Assembly (NCBI GenBank): GCA_000799755.1
Contig: JUHI01000019.1
Coordinates: 1 to 64,000, forward strand
Length of the DNA: 64,000 bases
Direction of reading: 5' to 3'
From: Martinezella tropici
Lineage (GTDB): Bacteria; Pseudomonadota; Alphaproteobacteria; Rhizobiales; Rhizobiaceae
The notes below the pieces were generated by a model. It was given only the letters and a program-made list of their open reading frames with translations, had not been told where the DNA came from and did not search any database. Shown here one piece after another: positions 9,128 to 17,641 of this stretch (within the stretch, counting starts at the first letter, position 1; every line of letters starts with the position of its first letter). The position numbers and the translations under genes were made by a program.

Positions 9128-9780
9128 TTTACATCGACCTTTACCGGAGTGATGAGCCAGTTCTTCGGATTGATGAGCTTGAACACGCCGACGACCGTAG
9201 CGGTCTTGCCGGTCAGCTTCTCCGGATCGAGGCTGCCCAGTGTGGCCTTCTTCATCTCGTTGTTGATGGCGGAACCGGCGTCCTGATATTCGATCTGGTT
9301 GGTGAACTGCCCGAACTGGATAGTGCCGGTGGCGTCGCGAAGATCGGTGCCGTTGATCGCAGGACCCGTTTGTACCCGGATGGTGACACCGTCGGGCATG
9401 CCGTCGACCTTGAACTCGTTGAGATTGGCCTTGCGATCGCCGAATGTGCCATTCAGCGAAACCGGGAGAACCGGACCGGTGCTGGTTGCGACGCCATATT
9501 TCGTGCCGGCTGCTTTCTTGTCGGCGAGAACGGCATTGGCGAGCGTTACTGCATCGACGGCGCGCTTTTCGACATCCGCCTGCACCTTCGGGAATTCCGC
9601 AGCGCCATAGGCTTCCGGCTGGAAGCCCTGCTCGCGCACATCGTGTGCAGAGCCGATCTTGACCACCTTGGTATCGGCGGCGATGGCGCCGATCACGATC
9701 ACCACAGCGGCAATGCCGGCGACGATCTTGAGTTTGGAGCCTGTCGGCTTGGCAGTTGCATATTGAGCTTGCGTATTCAT
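9124..9780 (-). CDS. DUF2291-family protein accompanying sugar ABC transporter
   Basis: A 218-residue protein of the DUF2291 family, usually found beside ribose-type ABC transporters in Rhizobiales. One N-terminal hydrophobic segment (about residues 18-36, KIVAGIAAVVIVIGAIAAD) is probably a membrane anchor or uncleaved signal; the rest is predicted outside the membrane. The ATG at 9780 is preferred; a TTG lies two codons earlier. It is first in the transporter operon and overlaps the ATPase gene by 4 bases. Its biochemical role is not known; helping substrate capture is a guess from gene neighbourhoods. Confidence 0.8.
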   Translation of the reverse strand: MNTQAQYATAKPTGSKLKIVAGIAAVVIVIGAIAADTKVVKIGSAHDVREQGFQPEAYGAAEFPKVQADVEKRAVDAVTLANAVLADKKAAGTKYGVATSTGPVLPVSLNGTFGDRKANLNEFKVDGMPDGVTIRVQTGPAINGTDLRDATGTIQFGQFTNQIEYQDAGSAINNEMKKATLGSLDPEKLTGKTATVVGVFKLINPKNWLITPVKVDVK

Positions 9781-10681
9781 GTTCAAACGACCTTGGGCAT
9801 GTCAGCCGGATTGCCTGATGGAGAAAGGGAGAAAAGTGCCATGGTGCGGCTTAACGGAAGCCTGGCTTCCGCGTCCGGGCCAACAAGCGCTCCGCTTGGT
9901 TTCGGGCTTTGCCGCCACCGGAAAGGAAATTCAACATCAGGAGCCTCCTCAGCGTCCGAGCGGCTGTCTCCTCCAGTCGCCCATTTCTGGTTCACAATCG
10001 TCGCGTCTATGCGATATTTGTGATAGAAGTATGTTAATAACTGCATTCTGTATGTTATGAATTCCGGAGCCTGTCAACTGCGTTTTAGCATGTCCCGTAT
10101 TTGATCTGCCTGAATGCGCTCCGGCCATTCCTGCCATCTTGTCCAGGATGCCAGCAGTTGCCCGACGTCTCGTTGAAAGCGCATTCCAGCTATCGTCTTG
10201 GTCAGATTGATACGAGAAAAATAGCATAAGATACTGATAGTAAATAATTAAATCGACAGAGCTTTCGTGCGGCTAAAGGCGTCAGCCATGGTATCGAGGG
10301 GATGCGTCGATTACTAGGTGACCTTCCTCCAAGGCATCGCCATAGCTGTTTGCAGCAGTGGCGGAGCGATCTTTCATGTGCATTTTATATGAAAAAAATT
10401 ACAACACCAGAAAAATATTACTGTAACGGCGGTATCTTTATGTTATAAATCGGCGAACTGTTTGATGGATCGCCGGCGGCGCCGTGTCCGGTTATGCGGC
10501 TGGGGTCTGGTATCTGCTAACGCTTCGTTCGCGATCTTCCCTTGTCGGGTAGAGTGCGGTGGCGACGATATATGCGACTTCGCGTAGATTATGCCCTTGG
10601 CTGCGTGGGGAGGAATGAAAATGTTTGTGATGTATGCCTATGCCCCTATCGCGGGGTGCAGCATGGTGGAGCTGGCGTACA
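9781..10681. promoter_or_regulatory. divergent control region between transporter operon and eryA
   Basis: About 900 bases without a convincing large gene, separating the minus-strand transporter operon from the plus-strand ery operon; both sets of promoters must lie here. It is AT-rich around 10200-10250 and 10376-10455, unlike the coding DNA. The octamer-like motif TATGTTA occurs at 10030, 10051 and 10439, the first two 21 bases apart, and may be regulator half-sites. A short open frame with a strong ribosome binding site lies at 9851-9937 on the minus strand. Confidence 0.6.
9851..9937 (-). CDS. possible 28-codon leader peptide upstream of DUF2291/eryEFG
   Basis: An ATG at 9937 is preceded by GAGGAGG with ideal spacing and opens a 28-residue frame (MLNFLSGGGKARNQAERL...) ending at 9851, 71 bases before the DUF2291 start. 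The ribosome binding site sits inside a short palindrome (AGGAGGCTCCT, 9939-9949). It may be a regulatory leader or chance; no homologue is known to me. Confidence 0.3.
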   Translation of the reverse strand: MLNFLSGGGKARNQAERLLARTRKPGFR

Positions 10682-12232
10682 ATGCCTAAGAGTGACGGGA
10701 TCATCATCGGGATCGATGCGGGTACCTCTGTTTTAAAGGCTGTTGCCTTTGAGCTGACCGGAAGGCAGATCGCCTCGGCGTCGGCGCGAAATCGCTATGA
10801 GATGGGTGAGGACGGTTCGGTCACGCAGTCGCTCGGCCAGACCTGGTCGGACTGCGTCAGTGCATTGCGCGGGCTTGGCGAGAAGGTCGAGAACCTTGCT
10901 GCCCGAACCGCCGCGATCGCGGTTACCGGCCAGGGTGACGGCACCTGGCTTGTCGGCTCCGGCAATACCCCGGTTGACGATGCCTGGCTCTGGCTCGACG
11001 CTCGCGCGGCGCCGACGGTCACGCGCCTTGGCGCGACGGCGGCCAATCGCGCCCGCTTCGAGGCGACCGGAACGGGTTTGAATACCTGTCAGCAGGGCAC
11101 GCAGCTTGCCCATATGGATCGCTTCATGCCCGAACTCCTCGATCGAGCCGAGACGGCATTGCACTGCAAGGACTGGCTCTATCTCAACCTTACCGGCGTG
11201 CGCGCGACCGATCCCTCCGAGGCAAGCTTTACCTTCGGCAATTTCCGCAACCGTCAGTATGACGAGGTGGTTATCGATGCGCTCGGTCTTCAACGCCGGC
11301 GCTCGCTTCTGCCTGACATTATCGACGGGACGCAGACGAGCCATCCCTTGACGGCGGAGGCGGCGAAGGCCGCCGGCCTGCTTGCTGGAACGCCGGTCTC
11401 GCTGGGTTATGTCGATATGGTGATGACGGCGCTTGGCGCCGGCGTGCGCACCGGCGGCCAGAATGCCGCCTGCTCGACGATCGGGTCGACGGGCGTGCAT
11501 ATGCGCGCCAAAGCCGTGCCTGACGTTCAGCTCAACGATGAGGGGACGGGATATGTCATCGCCTTGCCCATCCCTGGGATTGTCACGCAGGTCCAGACCA
11601 ATATGGGCGCGACGATCAATATCGACTGGCTCTTGCGAATCGCGGCAGATCTGATGTCGGCGGGCGGAAGCAAGGTTTCCTACTCCGACCTTATTCCCCG
11701 CATCGACGCCTGGTTTGCCGAAGCGCGGCCGACGAACCTTCTCTATCACCCTTATATTTCCGAGGCGGGCGAGCGAGGGCCCTTCGTCAATGCGCATGCG
11801 CGCGCCGGCTTTACCGGCCTTTCAACCCGGCATGGTTTTGCCGACATGCTAAGAGCTGTGGTCGAAGGTCTCGGCATGGCGACGCGCGACTGTTATGCGG
11901 CCATGGGCGACATGCCTTCCGAACTGCGCATCACCGGAGGTGCCGCCCGTTCTAGTGCGCTGCGGGGCTCGCTTTCCGCCGCCGTCAAGGCGCCCGTGCG
12001 GATTTCGGATCGCGAGGAGGCAGGCGCCGCCGGTGTCGCAATGATGGCCGCAGTTGCAATCGGTGCCTATCAGGACATGGACAGTTGCATTGCCGACTGG
12101 GTGACGCCGCTGCTTGGCGAGGCCGAGGCGCCCGATCCGAAAAACGCTGAGCGCTACGACCGCTTGTTCGAGGCCTACAAGGATGTGCGGCAGGCAATCG
12201 CGCCGGCCTGGGACAAACTGGCCCAGCACTAG
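10682..12232 (+). CDS. eryA: erythritol kinase
   Basis: A 516-residue FGGY kinase that phosphorylates erythritol to L-erythritol 4-phosphate, the first step of the pathway. The start at 10682 gives MPKSDGIIIGIDAGTSVLK, with the phosphate-binding DAGTS at residues 12-16; GGAG lies about 10 bases upstream. Other family blocks are AVTGQGDGTWLV, CKDWLYLNLTGVRATDPSEAS and RITGGAARSSALRGSL near the C-terminus. It heads the plus-strand operon eryA-eryB-eryC-eryD, the same order as in Brucella and R. leguminosarum, which makes the symbol secure. The frame is open 16 codons further upstream but without conserved sequence. Confidence 0.93.
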   Translation: MPKSDGIIIGIDAGTSVLKAVAFELTGRQIASASARNRYEMGEDGSVTQSLGQTWSDCVSALRGLGEKVENLAARTAAIAVTGQGDGTWLVGSGNTPVDDAWLWLDARAAPTVTRLGATAANRARFEATGTGLNTCQQGTQLAHMDRFMPELLDRAETALHCKDWLYLNLTGVRATDPSEASFTFGNFRNRQYDEVVIDALGLQRRRSLLPDIIDGTQTSHPLTAEAAKAAGLLAGTPVSLGYVDMVMTALGAGVRTGGQNAACSTIGSTGVHMRAKAVPDVQLNDEGTGYVIALPIPGIVTQVQTNMGATINIDWLLRIAADLMSAGGSKVSYSDLIPRIDAWFAEARPTNLLYHPYISEAGERGPFVNAHARAGFTGLSTRHGFADMLRAVVEGLGMATRDCYAAMGDMPSELRITGGAARSSALRGSLSAAVKAPVRISDREEAGAAGVAMMAAVAIGAYQDMDSCIADWVTPLLGEAEAPDPKNAERYDRLFEAYKDVRQAIAPAWDKLAQH

Positions 12233-12304
12233 GATATCGGACCGACGGGCGGCCGTCCGTAAAGATTGATTTGATGATGCCCCAGGCATCCGAAGGAGCA
12301 TGAC

Positions 12305-13816
12305 ATGATGGAACCGGAAATCTTTGATCTTTTCGTGATCGGCGGAGGCATCAATGGTGCCGGCATTGCCCGCGATGCAGCCGGCCGCGGCCTTTCGGTT
12401 GTCATGTGCGAGAAGGGCGACCTCGCGGAGGGAACCTCTTCGCGCTCGGGCAAGCTGGTGCATGGCGGCCTGCGCTATCTGGAATATTACGAATTCCGTC
12501 TCGTGCGCGAAGCGCTGATCGAGCGCGAGGTGCTCCTGAACTCGGCAAGCCACATCATCTGGCCGATGCGTTTCGTGCTGCCTCATAGCCCGACCGACCG
12601 CCCCGCCTGGCTCGTGCGCCTCGGTCTTTTCCTCTACGATCATCTCGGCGGCCGCAAGAAGCTGCCGGGCACCCGCTCGCTCGATTTGCATCGCGATCCG
12701 GAAGGGGCGCCGATCCTCGATCAGTATTCCAGGGGGTTCGAATATTCCGATTGCTGGGTCGATGACGCCAGGCTCGTCGTTCTCAATGCGCTTGACGCCT
12801 CCGCCAAGGGCGCGCAGATCCTGACGCGCACGGCTTGCGTCAGCGCGCGGCGCGAGCAGGGTAATTGGATCGTCCAGATGCGCGACCAGCGTTCCGGCGA
12901 CGTGCGAACCGTGCGCGCCCGCGTGCTGGTCAATGCCGCGGGGCCCTGGGTCAATGACATTATCGGCCGCGTCGTCGGTTCGAACAGCCAGCGCAGCGTC
13001 CGGCTCGTCAAGGGCAGCCACATCATCGTCCCGAAGTTCTGGGCCGGTCAGCAGGCCTATCTCGTCCAGAACCATGACAAGCGCGTCATCTTCATCAACC
13101 CTTACGAGGGCGACAAGGCGCTGATTGGTACGACCGACATTCCCTATGAGGGCAAGCCGGAAGAGGTGAAGGCCGACGAGAAGGAAATCGATTATCTGAT
13201 CACGGCCGTGAACCGTTATTTCAAGGAGAAGCTGCGCCGCTCCGACGTGCTTGAAAGCTTCTCCGGTGTGCGGCCGCTGTTCGACGACGGCAAGGGCAAC
13301 CCTTCGGCCGTCACGCGCGATTATGTCTTCGATCTCGACGAGACTGGCGGTGCGCCGCTCCTGAGCGTCTTCGGCGGCAAGATCACCACCTTCCGTAAGC
13401 TCTCGGAGCACGCTATGCAGCGGCTCGCCAAATTCTTTCCGAAGATGGGAGGCGACTGGACGCGCGGGGCCGTTCTGCCTGGCGGCGAAATCCCGAACGC
13501 CGATTATGTCGCCTTTTCCGACACGCTGCGTGCGGCCTATCCCTGGATGCCGCGTGCGCTCGTCAATCATTACGGCCATCTCTATGGCGCCCGCACCAGG
13601 CAGATCGTCGGGAATGCCGCGTCTCTCGCGGAACTTGGCCGGCATTTCGGCGGCAATCTCTATGAAGCCGAAGTCCGCTATCTCGTCGCCTTCGAATGGG
13701 CGCGGGCGGCCGAAGACGTGCTGATGCGCCGCACCAAGGAGGGTCTGCGCATGACGGCTGAGGAGAAAGCGGCTTTCTCTGCCTGGTTCGATGCTGAACT
13801 GGCGCTTGCCGCCTGA
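12305..13816 (+). CDS. eryB: L-erythritol 4-phosphate dehydrogenase
   Basis: A 503-residue FAD enzyme of the GlpD family. FAD-binding GGGINGAG occupies residues 13-20 and SRSGKLVHGGLRYLEYYEFRLV follows, the GlpD/EryB hallmark. AGGAG sits 6 bases upstream of the ATG at 12305 (a second ATG follows at 12308). EryB oxidises L-erythritol 4-phosphate to L-3-tetrulose 4-phosphate and is expected to pass electrons to the membrane quinone pool. It follows eryA by 72 bases. It is only moderately similar to the other GlpD-like protein of the window (1047-2789), so the two are old paralogues rather than a recent duplication. Confidence 0.92.
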   Translation: MMEPEIFDLFVIGGGINGAGIARDAAGRGLSVVMCEKGDLAEGTSSRSGKLVHGGLRYLEYYEFRLVREALIEREVLLNSASHIIWPMRFVLPHSPTDRPAWLVRLGLFLYDHLGGRKKLPGTRSLDLHRDPEGAPILDQYSRGFEYSDCWVDDARLVVLNALDASAKGAQILTRTACVSARREQGNWIVQMRDQRSGDVRTVRARVLVNAAGPWVNDIIGRVVGSNSQRSVRLVKGSHIIVPKFWAGQQAYLVQNHDKRVIFINPYEGDKALIGTTDIPYEGKPEEVKADEKEIDYLITAVNRYFKEKLRRSDVLESFSGVRPLFDDGKGNPSAVTRDYVFDLDETGGAPLLSVFGGKITTFRKLSEHAMQRLAKFFPKMGGDWTRGAVLPGGEIPNADYVAFSDTLRAAYPWMPRALVNHYGHLYGARTRQIVGNAASLAELGRHFGGNLYEAEVRYLVAFEWARAAEDVLMRRTKEGLRMTAEEKAAFSAWFDAELALAA

Positions 13817-13843
13817 ACCAACAGACTTGCCGGGAGACCGTAA

Positions 13844-14776
13844 ATGCCCTTGACGCTTTCACTCAACACCAACCCGCTGGTGAACCGATTTGCCGAGCCT
13901 TCCGATCTGATCGAAACGGTCGCGCGCGATCTGCGAATTCGCGACCTGCAGCTCACGCATGAATTCATCAATCCGAGCTGGCAGGCGCCGGTCATTCGAC
14001 GCCTGACGCGCGACATGCAGGCAGCACTGAAGAGGACCGGCGTCCGCGTGACGTCGGGCATGACCGGCCCTTACGGCCGCCTCAACCATTTCGGTCATCC
14101 CGATAAGGATGTCCGCCGCTATTACGTCGACTGGTTCAAGACCTTTGCCGATATTACCGCCGATCTCGGCGGTCATTCCGTCGGCACCCAGTTCGCGATC
14201 TTTACCTACAAGGACTATGACGATCCGGTTCGGCGCGAAGACCTGATCCGGATTGCGATCGATTGCTGGGGCGAGGTGGCAGAGCATGCCCGCGGTGCCG
14301 GTCTTTCCTATGTCTTCTGGGAGCCGATGAGCATCGGCCGCGAATTCGGTGAGACAATCGAAGCCTGTCTTTCCCTGCAGGACAGATTGACCAGGGCGCC
14401 ATTCGCCATTCCGATGTGGATGATGGCCGATATCGATCATGGCGACGTCACCTCGTCCAATCCCGACGATTTTGATCCCTATGCCTGGGCGCGCGCCGTG
14501 CCGAAAGTGTCGCCGATCATGCACATCAAGCAGAGCCTGATGGATAAAGGCGGTCACCGTCCCTTCACGGCGGAATTCAACGCCAAGGGTCGCATCCAGC
14601 CGGAACCGCTGCTGAAGGCCTTCGCCGAAGGGGGCGCCAAGGACAATGAGATCTGCCTGGAGTTGTCGTTCAAGGAGCGTGAGCCCAACGATCGGCAGGT
14701 CATCCCGCAGATTGCCGAAAGCATTGCCTTCTGGGCGCCTCATATCGACACGGGCGTCAACGACTTGCATATCTAG
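13844..14776 (+). CDS. eryC: L-3-tetrulose 4-phosphate racemase (EryC), xylose-isomerase-like fold
   Basis: A 310-residue TIM-barrel protein of the AP-endonuclease/xylose isomerase superfamily. Barrel-type acidic and histidine residues are visible in SYVFWEPMSIGREFGETIE, MMADIDHGDV, PIMHIKQS and ICLELSFKERE, plausible metal ligands. In Brucella, EryC interconverts L- and D-3-tetrulose 4-phosphate; it was earlier misnamed a dehydrogenase. The gene starts 27 bases after eryB and a GGGAG lies upstream, so it belongs to the same transcript. Confidence 0.9.
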   Translation: MPLTLSLNTNPLVNRFAEPSDLIETVARDLRIRDLQLTHEFINPSWQAPVIRRLTRDMQAALKRTGVRVTSGMTGPYGRLNHFGHPDKDVRRYYVDWFKTFADITADLGGHSVGTQFAIFTYKDYDDPVRREDLIRIAIDCWGEVAEHARGAGLSYVFWEPMSIGREFGETIEACLSLQDRLTRAPFAIPMWMMADIDHGDVTSSNPDDFDPYAWARAVPKVSPIMHIKQSLMDKGGHRPFTAEFNAKGRIQPEPLLKAFAEGGAKDNEICLELSFKEREPNDRQVIPQIAESIAFWAPHIDTGVNDLHI

Positions 14777-14904
14777 CCGCTGGAGCGGCCGAGTCTCGAT
14801 TCCATGAGCGCCTCATTTCTAAACGGAGGAGGTGGATTGGGGTGTTTTGGCCGGATGGAAGGCTGGCGAGGAGCTATGCACAGCGAAATGAAAGGGAATG
14901 ATCG

Positions 14905-15843
14905 ATGACGGATGCGGATGCTTCGCTCGCCGTGCGGGCGGCCTGGTTGCACTATGCCGGCGGATTGACTCAGTCCGAAGTGGCAAAGCGTCTCGGCGTG
15001 CCCTCGGTAAAGGCGCATCGGCTGATCGCGCGCGCCGTCGCCGAAGGCGTCGTCAAGGTGACGATTGACGGCGACATCGTCGAATGCGTCGAACTCGAAA
15101 CCGAACTTTCGGCCCGCTTCGGCCTGCAATATTGCGAGGTAGCGCCTGATCTCGGCGAAGAGGGTTTTGAATTTCGCGCCCTCGGGCAGGCGGGGGCCGG
15201 CTTCTTGCGGCGGGAGATCGAAAGCGGCAACAACAAGGTCATCGGTCTTGGCCATGGGCGCACGCTGTCGTCCGCGGTTCACCATATGGCCCGGGTCGGC
15301 GCCAAGGATCTGCGTTTCGTCTCGCTGCTCGGCGGTCTGACGAGAAACTATGCGGCCAATCCTTATGATGTGATGCATCGCATTGCCGAGAAGACCGGAA
15401 TGCAGTCGCATGTGATGCCGGTGCCTTTCTTCGCCAATACGCGCGAAGACCGTGATGTGCTATTGGCCCAGCGCGGCGTCAAGGAGGTCTTCGATCTCGC
15501 CAACGGTGCCGATCTCAAGCTCGTCGGCCTCGGTACGGTGGATACCGATGCGCAGCTCGTCTTGTCGGGCATGGTTGAGCCGAAGGAGATCAAGGAGATC
15601 ACCGCAGCCGGTGGCGTCGGCGAAATTCTCGGCCATTTCTTCGATGTCGATGGCAATATTCTGGAGACGACGCTGACGGCCCGAACGCTGTCGGCCTCCT
15701 TGCCGCGCGCAAAAGGCGAGCGGCTTGTGGCGCTATCAGGCGGATTGCCGAAGGTGGAAGCCATTCGTGCAGTCCTCAAGAGCCACTGTCTCTACGGGCT
15801 GATCACGGACGAGAAAACGGCAAGGGCGCTGCTCCAGCGCTGA
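14905..15843 (+). CDS. eryD: SorC/DeoR-type regulator of the ery operon
   Basis: A 312-residue transcriptional regulator with an N-terminal helix-turn-helix (AGGLTQSEVAKRLGVPSVKA, about residues 18-37) and the large SorC sugar-binding domain (GLGHGRTLSSAVHHMARV; LSGMVEPKEIKEI; LSGGLPKVEAIRAVL). In Brucella, EryD represses the ery operon and erythritol relieves it. The gene follows eryC by 128 bases on the same strand, giving the standard eryABCD order. Only 96 bases separate it from the DeoR-family regulator downstream, so the operon carries two regulators of different families. Confidence 0.9.
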   Translation: MTDADASLAVRAAWLHYAGGLTQSEVAKRLGVPSVKAHRLIARAVAEGVVKVTIDGDIVECVELETELSARFGLQYCEVAPDLGEEGFEFRALGQAGAGFLRREIESGNNKVIGLGHGRTLSSAVHHMARVGAKDLRFVSLLGGLTRNYAANPYDVMHRIAEKTGMQSHVMPVPFFANTREDRDVLLAQRGVKEVFDLANGADLKLVGLGTVDTDAQLVLSGMVEPKEIKEITAAGGVGEILGHFFDVDGNILETTLTARTLSASLPRAKGERLVALSGGLPKVEAIRAVLKSHCLYGLITDEKTARALLQR

Positions 15844-15939
15844 CGCTAGTGTGAAAACATGAATTCATCTCAATGTAACAGTAAAAATGTTGAATTGTGA
15901 TGTATCGGTGTTATATTCCTATCAGCGTCATTTAGGTCT

Positions 15940-16734
15940 TTGGCCCGGGGTGCAAAGGTGAAACGGGAAGAGCGCCAGCAATCGATCATCAATCTGCTCA
16001 TCGAGCACAAGACCGTCGATCTCGACGATCTGGCCGATCGTTTCGTCGTCTCCAAGATGACGATCCATCGCGATCTCGATGATCTCGAGCAGGCCGGTGT
16101 GTTGCGCAAGGTTCGCGGCGGTGCGACGATCGACGCGGGAACGCAGTTCGAAAGCGATTTCCGTTTCCGCGAGCGCCAGGGCCATGACGAAAAGGTCGCC
16201 ATGGCGCGCTCGGCGCTGGAACTGGTCGAGCCGGGCATGACCATCATGATCAACGACGGCTCGATGGCGGCCGTGCTCGGCGAGATGCTGTTACAGAAAC
16301 GGCCGCTGACGCTGATTACCAACAATGCCGCGATCATCGACCGCATGAGAAACGAAAGCGGCATCACTCTGATCGCGCTCGGCGGTGTCTATTCCGCCAA
16401 GTTCAACGCCTTTCTGGGCGTGGTGACAGAAGAGGCGCTGTCACGGCTTAGGGCCGACGTCGCGTTTCTGTCGACGCCGGCCGTCTCCGGCAAGCTCGCC
16501 TATCATATGGATGACAATGTCGTACGCACGAAGCGTGCGATGATAGCGTCCGCGGCAAAGAGCTGCCTGCTCGTCAACCATCACCGCATAGGGCACACCG
16601 CCATGCATGTGATGGCAGACCTTACCGACTTCGGCGCCGTGATTACCGATCACGCGCCTGATGCCGTCATCCTCGAGCAATTCCGCCGGGATGGCATCGC
16701 CCTGACCATCGCCTCGAACCAGGATATGACATGA
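15940..16734 (+). CDS. eryR: DeoR-family regulator (EryR-like)
   Basis: A 264-residue DeoR protein: winged helix KTVDLDDLADRFVVSKMTIHR followed by an effector domain with MIINDGSMAAVLGEMLL. No ATG is available at the N-terminus; the frame starts with TTG at 15940, and a GTG at 15958 (giving MKREERQQ) is an equally good candidate; neither has a strong ribosome binding site. Its stop overlaps the tpiB start by 4 bases, so both are translated together. The order eryD, DeoR regulator, tpiB, rpiB matches the rhizobial locus where this gene is called eryR. The AT-rich 15845-15930 stretch may carry its own promoter. Confidence 0.85.
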   Translation: MARGAKVKREERQQSIINLLIEHKTVDLDDLADRFVVSKMTIHRDLDDLEQAGVLRKVRGGATIDAGTQFESDFRFRERQGHDEKVAMARSALELVEPGMTIMINDGSMAAVLGEMLLQKRPLTLITNNAAIIDRMRNESGITLIALGGVYSAKFNAFLGVVTEEALSRLRADVAFLSTPAVSGKLAYHMDDNVVRTKRAMIASAAKSCLLVNHHRIGHTAMHVMADLTDFGAVITDHAPDAVILEQFRRDGIALTIASNQDMT

Positions 16735-17501
16735 CAGATAAGCCTCGCTATTGGATCGGCACAAGCTGGAAGATGAACAAGACGCTGGCGGAGGCGCGCG
16801 CCTTTGCCGAGGCCTTGCGTGCCGCCGATGCGCTGAGGGACGAGCGCATCCAGCGCTTTATCATCCCGCCGTTCACGGCCGTGCGCGAAGTGAAATCAAT
16901 CCTGTCGGACAGCTCCGTCAAGGTCGGGGCCCAGAATATGCATTGGGCCGATCGCGGTGCCTGGACAGGCGAGATTTCGCCGCTGATGCTTAGGGATTGC
17001 AACCTCGATATCGTCGAGCTCGGTCATTCCGAACGCCGCGAACATTTCGGCGAGACCAACGAAACCGTCGGACTGAAGACCGAGGCGGCCGTGCGCCATG
17101 GCCTGATCCCGCTCATCTGTATCGGTGAGACGCTGGAGGATCGCGAAAGCGGTCGGGCAGCGGAGATTTTGAGCAAACAGGTGGTCGGCGCACTCTCCAA
17201 GCTCACTGATGCTCAGAAGCACGCCGAGATATTGCTCGCCTACGAGCCGGTCTGGGCGATTGGCGAAAAGGGCATTCCGGCAGAACCTTCCTATGCCGAT
17301 GCGCGCCAGGCGGAGATCATTGCGGTTGCGGAAAAGGCGCTTGGTCGAAAGATCCCGTGCCTCTACGGCGGATCGGTCAATCCGCAAAATTGTGAAGAAC
17401 TCATATCTTGCCCGAACATAGACGGGCTTTTCATCGGCCGTTCGGCCTGGAACGTCGAGGGTTATCTCGACATCCTCGCCAAGTGCGCCGCCAAACTCTG
17501 A
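16731..17501 (+). CDS. tpiB: triosephosphate-isomerase homologue, D-3-tetrulose 4-phosphate isomerase (EryH)
   Basis: A 256-residue TIM-barrel of the triosephosphate isomerase family. The catalytic residues are in place: K14 in GTSWKMNK, H99 in ELGHSERR and E172 in LAYEPVWAIG, with the phosphate loop LYGGSVNP. The usual GNWKMN has become GTSWKMN, a difference typical of the TpiA2/EryH branch rather than housekeeping TpiA. In Brucella this enzyme isomerises D-3-tetrulose 4-phosphate to D-erythrulose 4-phosphate. It overlaps eryR by 4 bases. The natural next gene, rpiB, is now 1.5 kb away because of an IS110 insertion. Confidence 0.9.
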   Translation: MTDKPRYWIGTSWKMNKTLAEARAFAEALRAADALRDERIQRFIIPPFTAVREVKSILSDSSVKVGAQNMHWADRGAWTGEISPLMLRDCNLDIVELGHSERREHFGETNETVGLKTEAAVRHGLIPLICIGETLEDRESGRAAEILSKQVVGALSKLTDAQKHAEILLAYEPVWAIGEKGIPAEPSYADARQAEIIAVAEKALGRKIPCLYGGSVNPQNCEELISCPNIDGLFIGRSAWNVEGYLDILAKCAAKL

Positions 17502-17510
17502 AGGAGGTGA

Positions 17511-17517
17511 CATGAAA
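17511..17517. repeat. CATGAAA, left copy flanking the IS110-type insertion
   Basis: The heptamer CATGAAA stands 10 bases after the tpiB stop, behind a perfect AGGAGGTGA. The same heptamer is at 18976-18982, where it holds the rpiB start codon. The two may be the split or duplicated insertion site of the element between them. Confidence 0.5.
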
Positions 17518-17641
17518 GAGGCCGCCTCCACCGATAGAACGGATCACTGAGATGCAGGTGATGATCGAGGGACAGTCACGCTTCCAGCCTTTCGGCTTAC
17601 CTTATTGGGGTTTCACAGATCTCAATAAAGGAGTTGGAAGC

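Noticed and set aside
9783..10227. Minus-strand frames of 87-92 codons upstream of the DUF2291 gene
   Set aside because: No motif and poor start signals; only the short frame at 9851-9937 has a strong ribosome binding site.
11849..13645. 598-codon open frame antisense to eryA/eryB
   Set aside because: Low-complexity, arginine/histidine-rich translation without motifs; it is the mirror of well-supported eryA and eryB coding sequence in high-GC DNA.
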